From Candidatus Mediterraneibacter gallistercoris (GTDB lineage: Bacteria; Bacillota_A; Clostridia; Lachnospirales; Lachnospiraceae): 39,924 bases of DNA. The position numbers were made by a program, and so were the translations under genes. Of the stretch, positions 9,452 to 17,543 are shown one piece after another (positions within the stretch are counted from its first letter, which is position 1; each line of letters begins with the position of its first letter). The notes beneath the pieces were generated by a model. It searched no databases, was not told where the DNA came from, and saw nothing but the letters and a program-made list of their open reading frames with translations. The stretch lies in the NCBI GenBank assembly GCA_019119745.1, contig DWWI01000052.1, forward strand, positions 1-39,924, given 5' to 3'.

Positions 9452-10552
9452 TTATTGTGCGTAAGCTACAACCTCTTCCTGCCACAATGTTCCGATCGTC
9501 TGCGCGGTCTCGTCCCATGCATCCTGATCTTCTACCATTCTCGCGTTTGCATACTGGCTGTCGTCCAGGAGTTTTGAAGCCACATCGTCCGGAAGCTCCA
9601 CATCCTCACGTATCGGTGTTGCATAACCTTTTGCAAGATTGATCTGTCCCTCATCACTTAAAATGTATTCTCTCGCAAGAGCCGCAGCACACGGATGCTT
9701 TGAATATTTGTTGATAATTGTAGCATATCCGGTCTGGATAGATGCCTCAGACGGGATAAAAACTGTAAAGTCTGCATCCGGATTATTCTCTACAAACTGC
9801 TCTCTGTAACCAAGAGCGTTGAAATCCCATAAGAAAGCTACTCCGACTTCTCCTTTCTCGATACGTGCCTGAGTAAACTCGCCGAGGTCAAGTCTTCCCT
9901 GCTCAGCAATCTGTCTGAAGTAATCAAGTCCCGGCTGAATGTTGCTTTCATCTCCGCCGTAAGCAATTGCTGCAGCAAGGACTGCATACTGAGCCTGAGT
10001 GGCAGCCTGCACGTCTCCGACTGCAACTATATAATCACCGTTTAAGATATCTTCAAAAGATGTAGGTGTGTCTTTTACGATCTTGTTGTTAACAATAACA
10101 GACATTGTGCCGTAATATCCTATGATCCAGTCTCCGTCATCGTCTTTCGCCCAGTCCGGAATCGAATCCCAGTAGCTTGTCTTATACGGAAGTGTAACTC
10201 CCTGCTCTTCCGCTACCGGTCCGAATGCCTGTCCTACATCACCAATATCCTTCGTAGCATCTGTCCCCTCTGTCTCAAACAGCGAAATTTCTTCCGCAGA
10301 AGACATATCAGTATCCACATGCTCAATCCCGTACGTATCTGTGTACTCCTGCCATGTTTCACCCCAGTTGGCCCATGTATCAGGCATCGCCGCAGATGCA
10401 AGTTCTCCCTCTTCTTTTGCCTGTGCTTCAATCTCTTCCAGAGTCATACTGTTCAGATCAACTGTTTCAACCGGTTCATCAGAACCGCATCCTGAAGCGA
10501 TTGCCGCAGTAATACAGACAAGCAGCAACGCACTTATTATTCTTCTTTTCAT
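9452..10552 (-). CDS. Extracellular solute-binding lipoprotein of the ABC importer
   Basis: A 366-residue bacterial family-1/PotD-like binding protein. The signal peptide (KRRIISALLLVCITAAIASGCGSDE) ends in a lipobox with Cys at residue 22, so it is exported and lipid-anchored. The mature part has the mixed alpha/beta pattern of type II binding proteins (for example GYYGTMSVIVNNKIVKDTPTSFEDIL). It heads the operon, as usual for the abundant component. It sits downstream of a TATAAT promoter at about 10601. Polyamine, iron and phosphonate ligands are all possible; the phosphoesterase at the operon's end makes a phosphorylated ligand worth considering. Confidence 0.9.
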   Translation of the reverse strand: MKRRIISALLLVCITAAIASGCGSDEPVETVDLNSMTLEEIEAQAKEEGELASAAMPDTWANWGETWQEYTDTYGIEHVDTDMSSAEEISLFETEGTDATKDIGDVGQAFGPVAEEQGVTLPYKTSYWDSIPDWAKDDDGDWIIGYYGTMSVIVNNKIVKDTPTSFEDILNGDYIVAVGDVQAATQAQYAVLAAAIAYGGDESNIQPGLDYFRQIAEQGRLDLGEFTQARIEKGEVGVAFLWDFNALGYREQFVENNPDADFTVFIPSEASIQTGYATIINKYSKHPCAAALAREYILSDEGQINLAKGYATPIREDVELPDDVASKLLDDSQYANARMVEDQDAWDETAQTIGTLWQEEVVAYAQ

Positions 10553-10600
10553 TCCTGTTCTCCCTTTTTCAACTTCTTTTCTTTTGAATTACCGAGATAC

Positions 10601-10641
10601 ATTATAGGAAAATGATGTAAAATAATCACCAACGGAACGTT
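10601..10641 (-). promoter_or_regulatory. Promoter and small palindrome upstream of the ABC importer operon
   Basis: TATAAT on the minus strand (10601-10606) lies about 50 bp before the lipoprotein gene. At the normal distance the -35 is poor (GTGATT). Immediately upstream lies the palindrome AACGGAACGTT (10631-10641). The weak -35 plus an adjacent palindrome suggest a regulated promoter, but the regulator is unknown. Confidence 0.45.
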
Positions 10642-10644
10642 AAG

Positions 10645-11517
10645 TCATTGTAAGTTCAGGTTAAATTTTATTTTTCTTGCCTCCGGAGTATTGGCCACTC
10701 CGCCTTCCCCTGTCTCTTTTAAAGAAATATGCATACTCTCCCCTACTTCTTTCATCGCATCGATGACCTGATCCGGCGGGATTCTACTTACAATTCCGGC
10801 AAGAGCCATATCTGCGCTTGAAACGGCATTAACCGCACCTATCACATTCCGCTTAACGCAGGGCACTTCAACCAGTCCCGCCACCGGATCACAGACAAGC
10901 CCGAGAAGATTTTTGAGCGCCATAGCAGCCGCATGTGCGATCTGCTCTGCCGTTCCTCCCCTGAGGGATACCAGCGCCCCCGCAGCCATTGCCGATGCCG
11001 AGCCGATTTCAGCCTGACAACCGCCTGCCGCACCTGCAATAAAAGCCCGGGACGCAATAACCTGCCCTATCCCTGCGGCTGTATACATTGCCTCCGTGAT
11101 CTCAGTATCCGATGCTGTTTTTCGGCTGTATATCGGAAGGAGCACTGCCGGAAGCACACCGCAGGCTCCGGCAGTCGGCGCTGCGACAATCCGGTGCATA
11201 CAGGCATTCGACTCGCCCATCTCCAATGCCTGTGCAATCACTTCGGACATAAAATCCCCGCTCAGCGTATCGCCTTTTTCCATATAACTCCTCATCTGAC
11301 CGCCCATGCCCCCTACAAGACCGCTGCGCGATTTCTGATCCTTATCGTAAGAATCTCCCGCTGCTTTCATAGCATTCCACATCTTCTGCATCATCTGAAA
11401 GGACGCCTGCTCTGTTACTTCCCGTTCCTCCATATCTGAATACTGTACCGCCTTCCAAAACGGAATACCTTCGCTGTTACACCTCTGTGTGATCTCATTT
11501 AAAGATGAATACGACAT
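10645..11517 (-). CDS. sdaAA: L-serine dehydratase, iron-sulfur type, alpha subunit
   Basis: Catalytic subunit of the oxygen-sensitive 4Fe-4S enzyme that deaminates L-serine to pyruvate and ammonia. At 290 residues it matches family length. Landmarks are IVAAPTAGACGVLPAVL, GAAGGCQAEIGSASAMAAGAL and LVCDPVAGLVEVPCVKRN, which carry the cysteines expected to hold the cluster, and the C-terminal GGVANTPEARKI. It overlaps the beta-subunit gene by one base (TAATG), so the subunits are made together. The ATG follows GGGGAGGAAG. Confidence 0.96.
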   Translation of the reverse strand: MSYSSLNEITQRCNSEGIPFWKAVQYSDMEEREVTEQASFQMMQKMWNAMKAAGDSYDKDQKSRSGLVGGMGGQMRSYMEKGDTLSGDFMSEVIAQALEMGESNACMHRIVAAPTAGACGVLPAVLLPIYSRKTASDTEITEAMYTAAGIGQVIASRAFIAGAAGGCQAEIGSASAMAAGALVSLRGGTAEQIAHAAAMALKNLLGLVCDPVAGLVEVPCVKRNVIGAVNAVSSADMALAGIVSRIPPDQVIDAMKEVGESMHISLKETGEGGVANTPEARKIKFNLNLQ

Positions 11518-12182
11518 TACACTTCCTCCCCACGGATATACATAATACGCTCAATACCTTCCAACTTCTCCAGCATGGAGACTGTTTCCCGAGGAACCGT
11601 CTGATCTGTCTCTATCACCATTACTGCAAGTCCGCCCCTCTTATCCCGATAAAGCTGCAGAGTCGCAATATTAACATTCTTCCGCGACAAAATACCTGTT
11701 ACTTCCGATACCATACCCGGACTGTCCTGATTGTGTATAATCAAAGTCGGACAGGAACCTGTACAGTGTACTTCCGTATCATCCAGTTTATCGATCATAA
11801 TCCGGCCTCCGCCAAGCGAGGATGCCTGTATTTTTATTGACAGTCCTGTTTTCCCTTCCACTTCCAGTACAGCCGTATTCGGATGTGCCCCTGGGAGCCG
11901 TATATTTGCAAAAGAAAAAGACAGCCCCTCCTGTTCTGCCAGTTCAAAGCTGTCCGGTATGCGCATATCATCCGGCTTCATACCAAGAAGCCCTGCGATA
12001 AGCGCCCGGTCTGTTCCGTGTCCGCTCCCTGTCGCTGCAAATGAACCGCTCAAGCTGATCATGGCATTCACAGGCTCTTCTCCCAGCATTGTCCTTGTAA
12101 CATACCCTATTCTGACCGCTCCCGCCGTATGGGAACTGGACGGGCCAACCATAACAGGGCCGAGAATATCAAATATGTTCAT
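11517..12182 (-). CDS. sdaAB: L-serine dehydratase, iron-sulfur type, beta subunit
   Basis: A 221-residue partner of the alpha subunit. The N terminus DILGPVMVGPSSSHTAGAVRIG is the family signature. Residues about 145-221 (CPTLIIHNQDSPGMVSEVTGIL) form an ACT domain, usually an allosteric site. It is the first gene of a two-gene operon; the ATG follows TGGAGAAATAG. The 130 bp upstream carry no feature I can name with confidence. Confidence 0.95.
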   Translation of the reverse strand: MNIFDILGPVMVGPSSSHTAGAVRIGYVTRTMLGEEPVNAMISLSGSFAATGSGHGTDRALIAGLLGMKPDDMRIPDSFELAEQEGLSFSFANIRLPGAHPNTAVLEVEGKTGLSIKIQASSLGGGRIMIDKLDDTEVHCTGSCPTLIIHNQDSPGMVSEVTGILSRKNVNIATLQLYRDKRGGLAVMVIETDQTVPRETVSMLEKLEGIERIMYIRGEEV

Positions 12183-12300
12183 CTTCTATTTCTCCATTCT
12201 AATAATTTTAGCCGCAACATGGCGTCATATTCGTCCGACAGACATATTCAAGTGTAATTCTAACAGATATCTTTTCCCGGTTGTATTACATCCATGTAAA

Positions 12301-12350
12301 AAACACGTAAAAATGCCGGACAGAATTAATACTTCTAACTCTGTCCGGCA
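12301..12350 (-). terminator. Rho-independent terminator after the argF-like remnant
   Basis: A perfect 11-bp inverted repeat TGCCGGACAGA / TCTGTCCGGCA (arms 12314-12324 and 12340-12350) is followed on the minus strand by TTTTTACGTGTTT. It is placed 50 bp after the truncated carbamoyltransferase gene and would separate it from sdaAB. Confidence 0.85.
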
Positions 12351-12400
12351 CTTGTCCGAAGACGCCGCTTCAAAAATATGTTTACCTGCGGTATCTGTTC

Positions 12401-12832
12401 TTATTCTTCAATTCCCAGCGTAGCCATCATCACAGCCTTGATCGTATGCATACGGTTCTCTGCCTCGTCAAACACTTTAGACTGTTCGGACTCGAACACT
12501 TCATCCGTCACTTCCATATCTTCTATATTAAAACGCTCGCCCATTTCTTTTCCGATCTTTGTCTTCAGGTCATGGAATGCCGGCAGGCAGTGCAGGAAAA
12601 TTGCGCTGTCTTTTGCATTTGCCATCACTTCTTTTGTCACTTTATATGGAGAGAGCTCTTTAATCCTCTTCTCCCATACTTCGTCCGGCTCTCCCATGGA
12701 TACCCATACATCTGTGTAGATAACGTCGGCATCTTTTGTTCCCTCTTTTACATCGGATGTCAGCGTGATCGTTGCACCTGATTCCTTTGCATACTCCTGA
12801 CACTGTGCGACAAGCTCACATTTTTTACTATT
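12401..12832 (-). pseudogene. argF: Ornithine carbamoyltransferase, 5'-truncated remnant
   Basis: The C-terminal half of ornithine carbamoyltransferase, about 143 codons. Readable family blocks are [24 protein letters not shown] (the HCLP motif that binds ornithine), [29 protein letters not shown]. The N-terminal carbamoyl-phosphate domain, with its STRT motif, is absent: the homology fades at about 12832, 20 bp from the stop of the HEPN gene. No N-terminal half is present in the next kilobase upstream. The remaining reading frame has no internal stop and retains its terminator, suggesting a recent loss. An internal ATG at 12697 would give 98 residues but lacks half of the enzyme. Confidence 0.9.
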
Positions 12833-12850
12833 TATACTGTTTATGATGGT

Positions 12851-13258
12851 TTAGACGGTTTTATGGTTTATATACTCTTTAATCATCTTATATACATATT
12901 CTGCATTATCTATCTGCTCTTCCGTATCATTCTTACTTGCAATAAACATATCATCATAGTCTGACGCGTTACGGATCGTGAATGCAGAGCCTATCATCTT
13001 AGATATCTCTGTGGGAAAGATACCTTCTTTAATGTATCTTCTTCTAAATTCAGCGATTACGCCACTGTGTTTACTTGAATCAAAATTGTCAAAAACAAGA
13101 ACAGCTCTCATGGCATGAAAAATTGCATAATAAGCACGATTATTAGCAATTCTGTAATTACCTGCCTCAAACAACAGATGAGCTGCATCCAGATCTTCCC
13201 TTGCTCTCTCGATCCTATATTTCGCGTAGTCCTTCTGTAAGGAACTATATTCAGGCAA
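12851..13258 (-). CDS. HEPN-domain protein, probable toxin of a HEPN/MNT pair
   Basis: A 135-residue helical protein with the HEPN core NNRAYYAIFHAMRAVL; R-x6-H is the expected RNase-type active-site pattern. HEPN partners of minimal nucleotidyltransferases act as RNases silenced by AMPylation in characterised HepT/MntA systems. The start is TTG at 13258 (AAGGTG site), overlapping the stop of the nucleotidyltransferase gene by 8 nt; coupled translation is likely. The stop at 12851 is followed within about 20 bp by the truncated argF remnant, in the same frame. Whether it is an active toxin is not shown. Confidence 0.82.
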   Translation of the reverse strand: MPEYSSLQKDYAKYRIERAREDLDAAHLLFEAGNYRIANNRAYYAIFHAMRAVLVFDNFDSSKHSGVIAEFRRRYIKEGIFPTEISKMIGSAFTIRNASDYDDMFIASKNDTEEQIDNAEYVYKMIKEYINHKTV

Positions 13259-13586
13259 TCTTCACACCTTCTCTCTCTACATTCTGATAGAATACAGATA
13301 CAGGAATATACTTCTGATACACAGCATAATTCTGGATCACCGGTGCTAATACAACATCATAATCCAGATCAAGCTGATCTGATATATCCAAAATTAGTTT
13401 TCTCTCTGAACTGAGGCTTTCTAACGGTACATTTAACAGAATCAGAATATCTATATCGCTGTTGCCTTTAAAATCGCCCCGTGCACAGGAACCATAAAGT
13501 ATGATCTCCTGCAGCTTAGTTCCATAGATTCTTTTTGCCTCCTGAGCAAACCTGTCTACAACCTCTCTGATTTTTTCTTCCGTCAT
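13251..13586 (-). CDS. Minimal nucleotidyltransferase (MNT), probable antitoxin
   Basis: A 111-residue nucleotidyltransferase with the exact GSx10DxD motif (GSCARGDFKGNSDIDIL, about residues 31-47) that binds Mg2+ and nucleotide. In known pairs this enzyme transfers AMP to its HEPN partner and neutralises it. The ATG at 13586 follows AAGGTGATA. It is cotranscribed with the HEPN gene. The upstream 300 bp are AT-rich and have a clear drop in GC relative to neighbours, consistent with acquisition by transfer. Confidence 0.85.
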   Translation of the reverse strand: MTEEKIREVVDRFAQEAKRIYGTKLQEIILYGSCARGDFKGNSDIDILILLNVPLESLSSERKLILDISDQLDLDYDVVLAPVIQNYAVYQKYIPVSVFYQNVEREGVKIA

Positions 13587-13776
13587 ATTATCACCTTCTT
13601 TGCCTGATTGTATCTTAATTATATCTTAGACTCTATAATTTGTATACACCACTTTTACACCACACCATCTAAATTTTCATAGCTTTCCATAAACTAAAAG
13701 CATCCGAAAATGGCGCAAATACGCCACTTCTGCACCTCATAAACAACAAAAGCCAAAATAAACTTTTTCATAATAC

Positions 13777-13863
13777 ATGCCGGGGACCGAGCCGATCGGT
13801 CACCCGGCATCCTCCCTTTTTACAGGTTTTTTCCGGGTACTGAGATATGAGATCAGTACCCGG
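13777..13863. terminator. Two hairpins after the Ig-like protein gene
   Basis: Two strong inverted repeats: CCGGGTACTGA / TCAGTACCCGG (13833-13843, 13853-13863) and ATGCCGGG / CCCGGCAT with inner GACCGA/TCGGTC (13777-13810). On the minus strand neither is followed by a clean T-run, so termination is likely only from position, just past the stop at 13885. Confidence 0.5.
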
Positions 13864-13884
13864 TGATTTATGTCTGTTCTTAAT

Positions 13885-16146
13885 TTACGCCGCACCCTTC
13901 TGCCGCTTATAGAAAGTATAAAAAGCGCATACCACGACAGCTGCTCCGATAGCAGCAAGTACCGCCAGAGCCCCGCCGTCGTACACATTCTCTTCCTGTA
14001 CTTCCCGTTTTTCCCGATTTCCTGAGAATATCCTCCTGACCGGCTCAATGACGCTTCCCGCAAATCCGCTCTGCTCCCGGACCTCAAAAGAAATCTGTTC
14101 CACAGTCTCATTTCCCGCCAGATCATCTGCCTTTACATCAACTGTATATTGTCCGCTCTCCGTGATCTCATACTGAAAAACTCTGCTGTCCGCGCTGATC
14201 TTCTGCCTTTCCCGGTTAATATGAAGCTCCCGGATCCTTTCTCCTGTTCCATCAACCCATAAACTGAGGATCGCACTGCCATCATATTTTCCTCCATTCT
14301 CTGATCCCCCCCAGTGTATCACAGGAGGAGTATGATCAACCGTAAATGCAGCCTCCGCAAAGGATACGTTTCCTGCTGTATCCTCCGCCCTGACTTCCAG
14401 AAGTTTTTCGCCTTCCTCTGTCACAAGGTCTCCCGAGAAATATGGATTTCCATTCAGGTACATTACATAAGAGTATTCCGTAAGATCCTGTATCATCTCT
14501 TCTCTGCCGTAATTCCATTGAAAAAATCGTATATTTGCGCCATTCATCTGCTCCACATACTTTATGACCGGGCTGTCATGATCTATCGTAAAGGTTATGT
14601 TCTCCGCCGCCTCATGCCCGGCCGCATCCGCCGCCGTAACTATACACTCGTATATTCCGGACTCCTGCAGGTGCATCTCCTTCTTAAATACCTGTCCGGA
14701 TCTGTCCCGAGGTTCAAGTGTCATGTCTGTAACTTCCTTTTTCTCCTCTCCGGGAGTCGTGCGAAAAATCCTCACTTTTCCTTCCGAAAGTATATTTTCT
14801 TCGGAGACACTGACCTCTATCACTGTATCTTCCCCTGTAATTGCTGCATCCCTGATTCCTTTTATACTTATCACCGGAGCCTTTGTATCTATAAAAACTT
14901 TCCCCATCCTGACCGAAGTATTCCCCGCTCTGTCCAATGCGTGAGCCATGATCTGAATTTCTTCCCCGTTCTGCGATGTTTCATCAACAGGAAAACTCAG
15001 GCTGTCTGAACAGACAGTACTCCCGTCAGGATATTCTTTTCTTCCTTCCGCCTGTCCGTTGACGTAATATGTTACGCTTTTAAGACCTGAAGAAAATCCG
15101 TACTTTTCTCCGGGCTCACACACTTCAAGCCGGACCGTGACCGCTCCATCATTCCACACTCCTTCTTCCTGCCCGCTATACATATTGATCAAAGGTGCCT
15201 CATCTTCGCAGCAGATCCAGGATGACTCAGATCCGGGGCCTTCTCTTCCGGAATTATCCACCGCATGGGCCGTGATCTTCCCCGCAAATCCTAATGGAAT
15301 CTCAAATGTTCCATGTCCGCCTTCTATTCTTTTTCTCCTGTTTCCCGCCGTACATATAATCTCCCGGACGCCGGAAAACTTATCCGAAACACGTACCTCA
15401 ATCTTAGTCGGTGATGAAAAATATCCGCCTGCCGGATCACGACAGGTAAAGGACACCTTCCCCGGCATGCTCTCATCCAGCCGGATCTTCTGTTCTTCCC
15501 GGTAAACTTCTGTTCCATCCTCAATCTTCTCCATCCACACCAGGAGATAATTTTCACCCTCCTCCCAGATTTCCCGAGACAGGACCTCTGTCACCGGTTC
15601 AACCTGGGTATTATCGATACCCGCTTCTTCTGATGTTTCCGGCTCCTCCGGAGGTTCCTCTTCCCCTGTCGTTTCCGGTTCTTCCGGCGCTTCTTCCCCC
15701 TCTGGCTCTGCCGGCTCCTCCGACATTTCCGTTTCTCCTGCCATTTCCGATCCTTCCGGCGCTTCTTCCCCCTCTGACTCTGCCGGCTCCTCCGGCATTT
15801 CTGTTTCATCCGGCGCTTCCGTTTCTTCGCTCTTGATCTGCAGTTCTCCCTCCGTTTCCTTCCCCGAAGGCGTTCTGATCAGATACCTGGTCACCGTATC
15901 AGGATCCATGTGGATGATCTTTACTTCCGGAGGATCCTGATACCACGATGTTCCCGATTCCAGCTCTGATATAACGAGCCGGGGAGGCTCATATTGTTCC
16001 GCCTCCTCTGCCAGAACAGATTTCCCCAAAAGCCAGCAGGAACCCAGAACACCGAAAAGCACGACTGTTCCTGCTGCCGGGAAGCTTCCCGAATATGCTG
16101 TTCTATTTCTTCTGTTCTTCCGTCTGTTTCTCCGTCTGTTCTTCAT
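13885..16146 (-). CDS. Secreted, membrane-anchored Ig-like repeat protein
   Basis: A 753-residue exported protein. Start ATG 16146 (GAGGAGGAGC site); a longer frame from 16257 has no such site. Basic N terminus (KNRRRNRRKNRRNR), then a hydrophobic stretch ending at VLAEEAEQYE: a signal peptide or signal anchor. Residues about 95-170 are a Glu/Pro-rich stalk made of 24-residue repeats. The rest contains several Ig-like modules, each with a DxxPPVI-type start (DTKAPVISIKG, DHDSPVIKYV, DHTPPVIHWG). A C-terminal helix (GGALAVLAAIGAAVVVCAFYTFYKRQKGAA) acts as anchor; no LPXTG motif. It overlaps the upstream kinase-like gene by 44 nt, so the two are probably expressed together. Function unknown; adhesion or envelope sensing is inference. 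Confidence 0.75.
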   Translation of the reverse strand: MKNRRRNRRKNRRNRTAYSGSFPAAGTVVLFGVLGSCWLLGKSVLAEEAEQYEPPRLVISELESGTSWYQDPPEVKIIHMDPDTVTRYLIRTPSGKETEGELQIKSEETEAPDETEMPEEPAESEGEEAPEGSEMAGETEMSEEPAEPEGEEAPEEPETTGEEEPPEEPETSEEAGIDNTQVEPVTEVLSREIWEEGENYLLVWMEKIEDGTEVYREEQKIRLDESMPGKVSFTCRDPAGGYFSSPTKIEVRVSDKFSGVREIICTAGNRRKRIEGGHGTFEIPLGFAGKITAHAVDNSGREGPGSESSWICCEDEAPLINMYSGQEEGVWNDGAVTVRLEVCEPGEKYGFSSGLKSVTYYVNGQAEGRKEYPDGSTVCSDSLSFPVDETSQNGEEIQIMAHALDRAGNTSVRMGKVFIDTKAPVISIKGIRDAAITGEDTVIEVSVSEENILSEGKVRIFRTTPGEEKKEVTDMTLEPRDRSGQVFKKEMHLQESGIYECIVTAADAAGHEAAENITFTIDHDSPVIKYVEQMNGANIRFFQWNYGREEMIQDLTEYSYVMYLNGNPYFSGDLVTEEGEKLLEVRAEDTAGNVSFAEAAFTVDHTPPVIHWGGSENGGKYDGSAILSLWVDGTGERIRELHINRERQKISADSRVFQYEITESGQYTVDVKADDLAGNETVEQISFEVREQSGFAGSVIEPVRRIFSGNREKREVQEENVYDGGALAVLAAIGAAVVVCAFYTFYKRQKGAA
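15681..15824 (-). repeat. 72-bp tandem repeats encoding a Glu/Pro-rich stalk
   Basis: Two near-identical 72-bp units (from 15681 and 15753) within the Ig-like gene encode 24 residues each, with EEPAE-EGEEAPE recurring. The period is a multiple of three, so repeat-number changes would keep the frame. Confidence 0.8.
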
Positions 16147-17332
16147 TCTGCTCCTCCTCTCCCTGTCTCTCCCTGTATTCTCCAACCAGTTCCTGTACTG
16201 CTTCTGATTCTCCCAGTTTTTCAAGAAGCTCTTCCCCTGTAAGCAGAGCGGCTGCATACTGCTCCTGTCCGGCTTCCAGTTTCATCTTGCGTATCCCCGC
16301 GCTTTCTATCATTTCATTTCTCTCTTCGATCTCCACTAAACGTCCGTATGCGCAAATCGCCTCCTCTGTCCGTTCTTCCCTTTCATAGGCAGCGGCAAGA
16401 GAACGGAGGATATCCCGCTCTAATTCCTGCCCCAGGATAAGTACCCTCTCATTTCCTTCCGCAGTATTTTCAAGAAGAAGCTCCTCCAGTTTCTTTGACG
16501 TGATATCCGCATATTCTTCCGCAGTATAAACCTGATCCGTTTCCTCTTCTTCCGATTCCTGTCTGTTCAGGAGCTCCTTGTCCTCCTCTGCGCTCTGTAA
16601 CTCTGCCTCTTCCATCTCCCCCTGTTCCGCCGCGGTATGTATCGTAATACCTGCCAGGATCACAGCAGCTGCACACAGCAGAAAGAGTCTCATCCTCCCG
16701 ACTTTTTTCACTCCTGTCCCGTGTATCTCCGGCAAGTCCTTTTCTACCTGCCGGAGATCTTCATAGCCTTTTTTCCTGTTTCCAACGCAACGGTCTATGA
16801 CCCGTATCATCCTCGCCTCTTCAAGCCGGGTCAGGCGGGGGACCGGCTCCGTATACGCAAGCATGAACTGCATTGTCTTTCCATATCCGAAAAGATCAGC
16901 GGAAAGCCGGCCTCCGGATTTCCGGGACAGGACAGGCTTGACAAAATGCTCCCTTACTGCCCGAAGCTGCATTTTCTTCATAACAGCTTCATTTTCAGGG
17001 GAATCCGGATCAAGAAGACAGATCCGCTCTTCTTCCGTAACGACAATACTGTAAGGATTAAGATACAGATAACCTTTGCCGTTCCTGCACCTGCGGTACT
17101 GTTCCAGATTTTTCCCGATCTGCCGGAACCACTCAAAGAGCACCGCTTTCTCCGGTTCCGGATTATCTCTCAGATAGTAGACCAGCAGCTTTCCTTCCAC
17201 GCAGTCCATACTCTGTCTGCAACGGGTTCCCTGATCGATAAAACGGAAAACTTCATACATCTCTGCCATATTCTTTTTTCTGCTGCAAATTTTCTGCGGG
17301 CCCTCATCGCCGCATACACATCTGTTTTCCAA
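16103..17332 (-). CDS. Membrane protein with kinase-like cytosolic domain and TPR-like outer domain
   Basis: A 409-residue protein. Residues 20-200 resemble a degenerate protein kinase or an EssB-like pseudokinase: LYLNPYSIVVTEEERICLLDPDSPEN sits where a kinase has its catalytic loop and DFG, but HRD and DFG are absent; a loop RLSADLFGYGKTMQFML follows. A single helix comes next (RLFLLCAAAVILAGITIHTA, about 215-235), then an acidic segment and helical TPR-like repeats (LAAAYEREERTEEAICAYGRLVEI). The start is TTG at 17332 with a poor ribosome site; a later ATG (MAEMYEVF, about 17266) is an alternative. It precedes and overlaps the Ig-like protein gene. Likeness to EssB of type VII secretion is in architecture only; no other secretion gene is nearby. 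Confidence 0.65.
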   Translation of the reverse strand: MENRCVCGDEGPQKICSRKKNMAEMYEVFRFIDQGTRCRQSMDCVEGKLLVYYLRDNPEPEKAVLFEWFRQIGKNLEQYRRCRNGKGYLYLNPYSIVVTEEERICLLDPDSPENEAVMKKMQLRAVREHFVKPVLSRKSGGRLSADLFGYGKTMQFMLAYTEPVPRLTRLEEARMIRVIDRCVGNRKKGYEDLRQVEKDLPEIHGTGVKKVGRMRLFLLCAAAVILAGITIHTAAEQGEMEEAELQSAEEDKELLNRQESEEEETDQVYTAEEYADITSKKLEELLLENTAEGNERVLILGQELERDILRSLAAAYEREERTEEAICAYGRLVEIEERNEMIESAGIRKMKLEAGQEQYAAALLTGEELLEKLGESEAVQELVGEYRERQGEEEQNEEQTEKQTEEQKK

Positions 17333-17391
17333 TCCATGTGAATCTCATCAGAACTGATACTGAATTGATATCGATTTTGAACTTTCTCTAA

Positions 17392-17405
17392 CCAGACCGG
17401 TCAGG
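17392..17405. promoter_or_regulatory. 14-bp palindrome upstream of the kinase-like gene
   Basis: CC(A)GACCGGTC(A)GG forms a near-perfect palindrome, 60 bp before the kinase-like gene start, in otherwise AT-rich DNA. A possible operator; no partner regulator is known. Confidence 0.3.
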
Positions 17406-17480
17406 ATATGTATATCATACTTGATACATCCGTGAAATGCAAGATGTTTTTCACCAGACCTATGCAGTAAAACGAAATCA

Positions 17481-17527
17481 AAAATACCGCCAGATCATCC
17501 TCGGATATTTTCCGGATGACCTGGCGG
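17481..17527 (-). terminator. Rho-independent terminator of glf
   Basis: On the minus strand CCGCCAGGTCATCC pairs with GGATGATCTGGCGG, followed by TATTTTTGATTT, 17 bp after the glf stop. Confidence 0.88.
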
Positions 17528-17543
17528 CACAGCCTGACCTGTC

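Noticed and set aside
13800..14126. 108-residue minus-strand frame inside the Ig-like gene region
   Set aside because: Shadow of the Ig-like gene in another frame; Arg-rich composition without domain features.
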